A stretch of 64,000 bases of DNA. It comes from Sciurus carolinensis (taxonomy: Eukaryota; Chordata; Mammalia; Rodentia; Sciuridae). The position numbers and the translations under genes are program-made. The stretch is taken from positions 13,674,001 through 13,738,000 of the forward strand of contig NC_062226.1 of assembly GCF_902686445.1 (NCBI RefSeq). The letters are read 5' to 3'. Numbering within the stretch: the stretch's first letter is position 1; each line of letters begins with the position of its first letter. The notes below the pieces were generated by a model. That model ran no database searches, had not been told where the DNA came from, and saw nothing but the letters and a program-made list of their open reading frames with translations. Of the stretch, positions 55,589 through 64,000 are shown in pieces.

Positions 55589-56022
55589 AGAAAACTAGAA
55601 TTTTAAAAATTATTTTGTGACAACCAAATAAAATGCTTTAGAATATTTTAATGGAAATTACTTTGGACATTTTTTCATGTTAAAACACAGAGATCTAAAT
55701 CACTTTTTTAAAAAAAGTCATAGTATTTAATGGTATATGTACCATAATTTATTTAAACCAGCCCCTATTGACAGATCTTTAGTAATTTCTAATATATATT
55801 TATATAATGTTTAATAAAAATTACAATATTGCCATTTCCGTATACATGCACAAATAACATCAGTAGAATAGACATCAGGGAGTGGAGTAAGTATAACCCC
55901 TAAGTACAAACTCAATTACTGGATGGAAGAATAAGTACATGTGAAATTTTGATAAATGTTACCAAGCCACCTTTCTTTAGGAAGGCCACAGTTCAAAAAT
56001 CTATTTAAAATTCCCTACCTCT

Positions 56023-59000
56023 AATGGACATATATAGAATAAACCATCCAACAAAGAACAAAAAACACTTTCTTCTCAGCAGCACATGGATCCTTCTCTA
56101 AAATAGACCATATTTTATGCCACAAAGCTACTGTTAACAAATACAAGAATATAAAGATACTACCTTGTATGCTATCAGATCATAATGGATTGAAATTAGA
56201 AATAAATAACAGAATAAACAGAAACTTCTCCAATACCTGGAGATTAAATAATATGCTATTATATGATATGAATGGATAACAGAAGACATCAGGAGGGAAA
56301 TAAAAAAATTCTTAGAAGTAAATGAGAACAAAGACACATCATATCAAAATCTCTGGGACACTATGAAAGCAGTACTTAGAGGAAGATTTATTTCATGCAG
56401 CGCATTCAACAAAAGAAGAAAAAATCAACAAATAAACAACTTAACACTACAGCTCAAAGCCCTACAAAAAGAAGAGCAGACCAATACCAAAAGTAGTAGA
56501 AGACAGGAAATAGTTAAAATCAGAGCTGAAATCAACGAAATTGAAACAAAAGAAACAATTGAAAAAATTAACAAAATAAAGAGTTGGTTCTTTGAAAAAA
56601 TAAACAAAATTGATAAACCCTTAGCCACACTAACAAAGAGAGAGAAAACTCAAATTACTAAAATTCGGAATGAACAAGGAAATATCACAACAGACACGAG
56701 TGAAATACAAAACATAATTAGAAGCTATTTTGAAAATCTATACTCCAACAAAACAGAAAAAGACATCAACAAGTTTCTAGAGACATATGAATTACCTAAA
56801 CTGAACCAGGAGGACATAGACAACTTAAATCAATGTCAAGCAATGAAATAGAAGAAGTCATCAAAAGCCTACCAACAAACAAAAGTCCGGGACCAGATGG
56901 GTTCTCAGCCGAGTTCTACAAAACCTTTAAAGAAGAGCTCATTCCAATACTCCTCAAAGTATTCCATGAAATAGAAGAGGAGGGAACCCTCCCAAACTCA
57001 TTCTATGAAGCCAATATCACCCTGATACCTAAACCAGACAGAGACACATCGAGGAAAGAAAATTTCAGACCAGTATCCTTAATGAACATCGACGCAAAAA
57101 TTCTCAACAAAATTTTAGCAAATCGCATACAAATATATATTAAAAAGATAGTGCACCACAATCAAGTGGGTTTTATCCCAGGGATGCAAGGTTGGTTCAA
57201 CATCTGGAAATCAATAAATGTTATTCACCATATCAACAGACTTAAAGTTAAGAATCACATGATTATTTCAATAGATGCAGAAAAAGCATTTGATAAAATA
57301 CAGCATCCCTTCATGCTCAAAACACTAGAAAAAATAGAGATAGTGGGAACATTCCTTAACATTGTAAAGGCCATCTATGCTAAGCCCCTGGCCAATATCA
57401 TTCTAAATGGTGAAAAACTGAAAGCATTCCCCCTAAAAACTAGAAAAGGCAGGGATGCCTTCTTTCACCACTTCTATTCAACATCGTCCTTGAAACTCTA
57501 GCCAGAGCACTTAGACAAACCAAAGAAATTAAAGGGATACAAATAGGAAAAGAAGAACTCCAACTATCCCTGTTCGCTGATGACATGATTATATATTTAG
57601 AGGAATCTGGAAATTCCACCAGAAAACTTTTAGAACTCATAAGTGAATTCAGTAAAGCAGCAGGTTACAAGATCAATGCTCATAAATCCAATGCATTTTT
57701 ATACATAAGTGATGAATCTTCAAAAAGAGAAGTTAGGAAAACTACCCCATTCACAATAGCCACGAAAAAAATAAAATACTTGGGAATCAATCTAACAAAA
57801 GAGGTGAAAGACCTCTACAATGGGAACTACAGAACACTAAAGAAAGAAATTAAAGAAAATCTTAGAAAATGGAAAGATCTCCCATGTTCTTGGATAGGCA
57901 GAATTAATATTGTCAAAATGGCCATACTACCAAAAGTGTTATACAGATTCAATGCAATTTCAATTAAAATCCCAGTGATGTACCTTACAGAAATAGAGCA
58001 AGCAATTATGAAATTCTTCTGGAAGAATAAGAAACCCAGAATAACTAAAGCAATCCTTAGCAGAAAGAGCGAAACAGGGGGTATTGCAATACCAGAACTT
58101 CAACTATACTACAAAGCAATAGTAACAAAAACGGCATGATATTGGTACCAAAATAGACAGGTAGATCAATGGTACAGAATAGAGGACACGGACACAAACC
58201 CAAATAAATACAATTTTCTCATACTACACAAAGGGGCCAAAAATATGCAATGGAGAAAAAATAGCCTCTTCAACAAATGGTGCTGGGAAAACTGGAAATC
58301 CATATGCAGCAGAATGAAATTTAACCCCTATCTCTCACCCTGCACAAAACTCAACTCAAAATGGATCAAGGACCTCAGAATCAGACCAGAGACCCTTCAT
58401 CTTATAGAAGAAAAAGTAGGTCCAAATCTTCAACATGTCGGCTTAGGATCAGGCTTCCTTAACAGGACTCCCATAGCACAAGAAATAAAAGCAAGAATCA
58501 ACAACTGGGATAGATTCAAACTAAATAGCTTTCTCTCAGCAAAGGAAACTATCAGTAATGTGAAGAGAGAGCCTACAGAGTGGGAGAAAATCTTTGCCAC
58601 TCATACTTCAGATAGAGCACTAATTTTCAGAATATATAAAGAACTCAAAAAACTCTACACCAAGAATGCAAATAATCCAATCAACAATGGGCTAAGGAAA
58701 TGAACAGACACTTCACAGAAGAAGATCTACAAGCAATCAACAGATGTATGAAAAAATGTTCAACATCTCTAGTAATAAGAGAAATGCAAATCAAAACTAC
58801 ACTAAGATTCCATCTCACCCCAATTAGAATGGCGATTATCAAGAATACAAGCAACAATAGGTGTTGGAGAGGATGTGGGGGAAAAGGTACACTCATACAT
58901 TGCTGGTGGGGCTGCAAATTAGTGCAGCCACTCTGGAAAGCAGTATGGAGATTCCTCAGAAAGCTTGGAATGGAACCACCATTTGACCCAGCTATCACAC

Positions 59001-59165
59001 TCTTTGGCCTATACCTAAAGGACTTAAAATCAGCATACTACAGGGATACAGCCACATCAATGTTCATAGCTGCTCAATTCACCATAGCCAGATTGTGGAA
59101 CCAACCTAGAGGTCCTTCAATTGATGAATGGATAAAGAAACTGTGGTGTTTGTATATATATTTAC

Positions 59166-59210
<45 letters not shown>

Positions 59211-59588
59211 ATGGAATATTACTCAGTCATAAAGAATGATAAAATTATGGCATTTGCAGGCAAATGGATGAAATTGGAGAATATCATGCTAAGTGAGATA
59301 AGCCAATCTCAAAAAATCAAAGGAAGAATGATCTCGCTGATAAGCGGATGATGACACATAATGCAGGTGGGAGGGGTTAGTGTTAGTTTTAGGGTTAGGG
59401 TTAGGGAGGGGGGCAAGAATGGAGGAAGGAAGGACTGTACAGAGGGAAAAGAGGGGTGGGAGGGGTGGGGGGTAAGGAAAAATAACAGAATGAATCAACC
59501 AACATTACCCTATGTAAATTTATGATTACACAAATGGTATGCCTTTACTCCATGTACAAACATTTGTAAACATTTGTTTACAATAAAA
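56023..59588 (+). mobile_element. 3.6-kb L1 with broken ORF2
   Basis: 5'-truncated within ORF2. The reading frame is split into pieces (about 56,363-56,851, 56,833-57,501, 57,585-58,139, 58,245-58,703, 58,700-59,239) by frameshifts and stops. The reverse-transcriptase core is readable: [15 protein letters not shown] (about 56,878) and the catalytic FADD (57,573-57,584). Then come the L1 3' UTR with a (TA)n stretch and a telomere-like GGTTAGGGTTAGGG tail. The 16-bp target duplication AAAATTCCCTACCTCT is at 56,007-56,022 and 59,589-59,604. It cannot encode a full ORF2 protein. Confidence 0.92.
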
Positions 59589-59689
59589 AAAATTCCCTAC
59601 CTCTGCTTTCTATTCCTTTTAAAATTTTTAATTTGTGCTTGGAACTATACATAATAGTGGGATTGTAGCATATTAATACATGTGTGTAG

Positions 59690-60838
59690 CAATTTGCTCC
59701 ATTTCATTCCCTAGTGCTACCTCTTTCCCACCCCTCTTTTCACCCACAGACCTTCTTCTTCTAATACACGGATGCAGGCATCAATTTCCTCAATAAGACG
59801 CCTAAAGCTCAAGAAATAAAACCAAGAATCAATAAATGGGACCGCATCCAACTAAAATGCTTCTGTACTGCAAAGGCAACAACTGTAATGTGAAAAGAGA
59901 AGTTACAGAATGGGAGAACATCTTGGTCCATTAGTCTTTTGACAGAGGAATAATATTCAGAATATATAAACAACTAAAAAACACCAAAAAAATTCAAGAA
60001 ATGGGTGAATGAACTAAACCAACATGTCTCAAAAGAAGTACAAATGACCAACAAATGTGTGAAAAAAGTTTGAACATATTCAGCAATTAGGAAAATGCAA
60101 ATTAAAATTACATGGAGATTTCATTTGTTTCCAGTTAGAATGGCAGCCATCAAAACTACAAATAACAATAAATGCCGGGGAAGATGAAGGGGGAAAGGAA
60201 CTCTTACAGGCTTTTGATAGAAAACTAATACAACCACTATGGAAATCCATATGGAGGTTTCTTGAAAGACTAGGAGTGGAACCAACATATGATCCTGCTA
60301 TACCATTCTTCAGTATTTATCCAAAAGAATTAATATTAGTCCTTCAACAGATGAATGGAAAAGAAAATGTGGTGTGTATATATATATAATAGAATATTAC
60401 CCAGCTTTAAAGAAGAATGAAATTATGACATTTGCTAGTAAATGGATGGAGTTGGAGAATATCATGGTAAGTGAGATAAGCCAAACCCCCCAAAAACAAA
60501 GATTGAATGTTTGCTCTGATATTCGAATGCTAATTCACAATAAGGCACAGGGTGGCAGGCGGGGTGGGGAGGCCTAGGGAAGAATAGAGTTATTTTGTTA
60601 TTTTAGATTAGGTAGAGGGGAGTGAAGGGAAGAGGTATGGGGGTAGGAAGGATAGTAGAGTGAAACAGACATGATTACCTCATGTACATCTGCAACTGCA
60701 TGACCAATGTCATCCTTCAACATGTATAATCAGAAAAATGAGAAATTATACTCCATTTAAGTATGGTTTATCAAAATGCATAAATGAACTCTACTGTCAT
60801 GTATAACTAATTAGAACAATTAACAAAATTAAAAATTA
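59690..60838 (+). mobile_element. Older L1 3' end
   Basis: Degenerate ORF2 C-terminus and 3' UTR; 'aatggatggagttggagaat' at 60,440 and 'gtataactaattagaac' near 60,803 are L1 3' end phrases. Directly follows the 3.6-kb L1. Confidence 0.75.
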
Positions 60839-60845
60839 AAAAAAT

Positions 60846-61285
60846 TAGCATAGTCTAGAGATACATATATACCTATGTTTATAGCAGCATGATTTACAAT
60901 AGCCATGTTAAGAACCAGCCTCGATGTCCATCAGTGGATAAATGGATAAAGAAAATGTGATATATATGCACAATGGAGTTTTACTCAGCCATAAAGAGGA
61001 ATGGAATTATGTTATTTATACACATCATATGAAGTGAAAATAAGACAGATTCAGAAAGTCAAGGGTCAGATGCTTTCTCTTTACATAGAAGGTAGAAAGA
61101 GAAAAAGGAAAAAAGAGGTCTTATGAAAACAGAAAGTAAAATAGAGGAAGAGGGTTGTGGGAGGGAGGAAGAGAGGGACAAGAGACGTAGTGGGAAATGA
61201 AATTGATAAAGTTGTGTTATGTGCCTGTATGAATCCCACAATGAATCCCACTATTATGTACAATTATTATGTACCAACAAAAAAT
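60846..61285 (+). mobile_element. Second older L1 3' end
   Basis: Begins with the ORF2 end phrase 'atttacaatagccatgttaag' and ends at an A-rich stretch near 61,285. No intact frame. Confidence 0.65.
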
Positions 61286-61299
61286 TTTTTAAAAACTTA

Positions 61300-63000
61300 G
61301 TTTTATTGATTTCCCTCCATTTTTCTATTCTCTTTGATTTATTTCTGTTTGATCTTTATTACTTCCTTCATCCTGATAATGTTGGGCATAGTTTGTTTTT
61401 CCTCTTTCTACAGTCTTGAAGCATAACATTTCACTTAGCATGATATTCTCCACTTCCAACCATTTACCAGCAAGTGCCGTTATTTCATTCTTCTGTATGG
61501 GCCAGTAATAGTCCATTGTGTATATATACCACATTTTCTTTATCCATTCATCTGTTGAAGCATAGCTAGGTTGGTTCCATAGCTTGGCAATTGTGAGTTG
61601 AACAGCTCCAAACATTGATGTGACTGTGTCACTGTAGTATGCTGCATTTAAGTCCTTTGGGTATAAACTGAGGAGTGGGATAATTGGGTCAAAGGTGTTT
61701 CCATTCCAAGATTTCCAAGGAATCTCCATACTACTTTCCAGAGTGGTTCCATCAATTTGCAATCCCACCAACAATGTATGAGAGTACTTTTCTCCCCATA
61801 TCCTCGCCAACATTTATTGTTACTTGTATTCTTTATAATTGCCATTCTGACTGGAGTAAGATGGAATCTCAGTGCAGTTTTTAAAAAAATTATTTCTTAG
61901 TTGTAGGTGGACACAATATCTTTATTTTATTTTTTTATGTGGTGTTGGGGATCAAACCCAGGGTCTCACGAATCCTAGGTGAACTCTCTGCCACTGAGCC
62001 ACAAACCCGGCCCCTCAGCACAGTTTAATTTGCATTTTTCGAACTGCTAGAGATGTTGAACATTTTTTCATATATTTTTTGCCTATTCATACTTTTTCTG
62101 TGAAGTGTTTGTTCAGTTCCCTTACCCATTTATTAATTGGGTTATTTATTTTTCTGGTATTAAGTTTTTTGAGTTCTTTGTATATCCTGGGACTGGAGTG
62201 AAATGAAATCTCAATGTGGTTCTGATATGCATTTCCCTGATTGTTAATGATGTTGAACATTTTTCATGTGTTTTTTTGGTAACTTTTATTTCTACTTTTT
62301 AGAAGTACCTGTTTAGTTCTTCTGACCACTTATTAACTGGGTTATTTTTTTTTTCTTGTTAAGTTTTATGTGTTCTTTACATGTCCAGGAGATCAATGCC
62401 CTATCTGAGGAGCAGGTGGCAAAAATCTTCTCCCATTCTATAAGCTCTCTCTTCCTGATCTTAATCTTTTCCTTTGCTGTGCAGAAGTTTTTTAATTTGA
62501 TGCCATCCTACTTATTAATTTTTTGTTTTATTTCTTATACTTTAGGAGTCTTGTTAAGGAAGTCTCTGCCTGTGCCAATATGTAGGAGTATTTGGCTTAC
62601 ATTTTCTTCTAGCAGTTGCAGTGTTTCTGGTCTAATTCCTAGGCCTTTGATCCACATTGAGTCAACTTTTGTGCAGGGTAGAGATGAGTCAAGTTTCATT
62701 CTTCCTCATATGGATATCCAGTTTTCCCAGCAACATTTATTAAAAATGTTCTCTTTTCTTCAATGTATGTTTTTGGTAAGTCTGTCTAGGATCAGACGAC
62801 TGTATCTATGTGGATTTGTCTCTTTGTCTTCTATCCTATTGGTCTTCATGCCTGTTTTGGTGCCAGTACCATGCTGTTTTTATTACTATAGCTCTATAGC
62901 ATAATTTGAGGTCCAGTATCATGATGTCTCCAATGTTGCTTTTTTTGTTCAAGATTGCTTTGACTCTTCTAGACCTCTTATTTTTCCAAATGAATTGTTT
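61300..63000 (-). mobile_element. L1 fragments, reverse orientation, interrupted by an ID SINE
   Basis: The complement reads L1 ORF2 ([17 protein letters not shown], on 61,325-61,845) and continues after the SINE at 61,882-62,014. A partial repeat of the same L1 part starts near 62,190, so at least two insertions are stacked. All frames are broken. Confidence 0.75.
61882..62014 (-). repeat. ID SINE inserted in an L1
   Basis: Complement of ID with tail. TCAGTGCAGTTT / TCAGCACAGTTT flank it, and L1 sequence continues on both sides. Confidence 0.8.
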
Positions 63001-63120
63001 GTCTTTTTTTTTGAAGAGTTACTCCATTTAATCTTCCAACTTCAAAATTTATGCTGTCTTGTTTTTAATATTCAAAGAGCACATTTTGTTCTAAAACTGT
63101 TCCTTTTTTATGATATCTGG

Positions 63121-64000
63121 GTAAGTACTTCCCATCTACCTTTAAATTCTAAACCAAGCATATAGCAACTCAATGATTTTTCAACCAGGAAGCAGTTTGC
63201 CCCACCCCCAGCTGGGAATATTTGCTAACGTCAGGAATATTTTATTGTCATGACCCAGAAGGTTCTAGTAACTTCAGGCTTATTTCTAGGCAGGCTTCCA
63301 TGAACAGGACAGCTGCCCACAGGAAAGAATCATTCCATACAAAATGTTAATCATGCTGTGATTGAGAAACATTAAGATATTCTTACCTATGTTACTTTTT
63401 GCCTCCCATTTTTGACAAGGTTGGGAGAAACAACACTGAAAGTTAGAATATTTGAGGATCTTCAATGTTTGTGGCCCGTGTTACACAACTACTAATCATA
63501 GCGTGAAATTTGACCAGAATTCTTTGGCTGCAAATCTTTGTCACTGTGTTTGCTCTCTCTTGTTGACAATGTGAGTCCTTGTCTGGGGATGAGTACAAAG
63601 CAAGAAACAAAAATTGTCTTTCAGTGGACAAAATTTTGAGACTTGTGTAAGAAGTGCTGATCCAATATGAGCTATGCCTTTGAAATAAAGTTTTGTTTTG
63701 TTTTTTCTTTCATTTACGAGAAAAGTAACCAAAATTTAAAGCCCAGCTACAATCATTTTCATCAGCAATGACTGTCACTGTTTATTTGAAAATGTTCTGA
63801 ACTGGATTAAGGCTAGATTTATCTGTTGTACCAATTGATCTATAGGTCCTTTTTCATTATATCTTCTTGTTCAGTGCATTGTAGAGCAGTGATTTTCCTA
63901 TTACTGTCTCTGAAATAACCTGCTGTTTGATTTGGTTCAAAACTCAAAAAGTGGTTTAAATATTAGCCCAGTTCAGAAGATGTGCATAAATGTGCACGAC
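63121..64000. repeat. Diverged copy of the 7.42-8.34 kb upstream block
   Basis: From GTAAGTACTTCCCATCT to the window end, the sequence follows 7,421-8,338 colinearly at roughly four bases in five by eye. Shared stretches include ATCATGCTGTGATTGAGAAA, AAATAAAGTTTTGTTTT and TGATTTGGTT. The match extends about 650 bp beyond the MER5A-like part and runs off the edge. Confidence 0.8.
63168..63374 (+). mobile_element. MER5A-like fossil, second copy
   Basis: Same element as at 7,472 ('gcttccatgaacaggacagc', 'gctgtgattgagaaac'). It sits in the same position within the repeated block, with the same flanks on both sides, so it was probably copied along with the block. Confidence 0.6.

Noticed and set aside
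56363..59239. Reverse-transcriptase frames as a host gene or retron-like system
   Set aside because: They are pieces of one L1 ORF2 framed by a target duplication, with frameshifts and stops between pieces.
1..64000. CRISPR arrays, operons, phage or toxin modules
   Set aside because: No regularly spaced repeats with unique spacers and no prokaryotic genes; the window is mammalian chromosomal DNA.

Overview
This is a mammalian nuclear window, very probably from a squirrel-family rodent (Sciuridae). The evidence is the interspersed repeats: tRNA-derived ID SINEs and composite B1+ID SINEs of the squirrel type, rodent L1 3' ends, MaLR LTRs, a class I ERV solo LTR and old MER5/Tigger fossils. No bacterial or viral gene set is present, and most open reading frames are chance frames or L1 fragments.

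Layout. Positions 600-1460 form a CpG island with a promoter firing to the left. A minus-strand donor at 1017/1018 ends an untranslated first exon, most likely CNTRL (centriolin), the divergent neighbour of C5 in other mammals. From 1.5 to 16.3 kb lies repeat-rich intergenic DNA. It holds an ERV1 solo LTR with a perfect 4-bp target duplication, two L1 insertions, a twin-primed L1, and a broken extra copy of C5 exon 1 at 11.54 kb. From 16,562 to 47,904 on the plus strand there are 17 coding exon positions of a complement C5 gene: signal peptide, the whole beta chain, and the C5a anaphylatoxin exon. Splice sites are all GT-AG, and no stop or frameshift is seen. From 47.9 to 63.1 kb there is intronic or intergenic DNA with no recognisable C5 exon, dominated by L1. 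From 63.12 kb to the window end there is a diverged colinear copy of 7.42-8.34 kb, the block lying upstream of C5.

Main point. This C5 copy is unusual. Exon 16, which carries the beta/alpha junction, is tandemly duplicated (46,162-46,224 and 46,378-46,443). Both versions lack the Arg-X-X-Arg furin site and the conserved Cys that closes the disulfide with the retained SDLGC cysteine. Two new cysteines appear nearby. No exon 18 or later is recognised in the following 16 kb, and the upstream block recurs at the right edge. A reasonable reading is that the locus carries a tandem C5 duplication and that this copy is a 5' partial paralogue (beta chain plus C5a). That is inference; sequence to the right of the window would decide it. 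The alternative is one C5 gene with a very long, repeat-filled intron 17.

Regulation visible in the sequence: a near-perfect palindromic HNF1 site lies about 100 bp upstream of the C5 start codon, followed by a TATA-like AT stretch. This fits liver expression.
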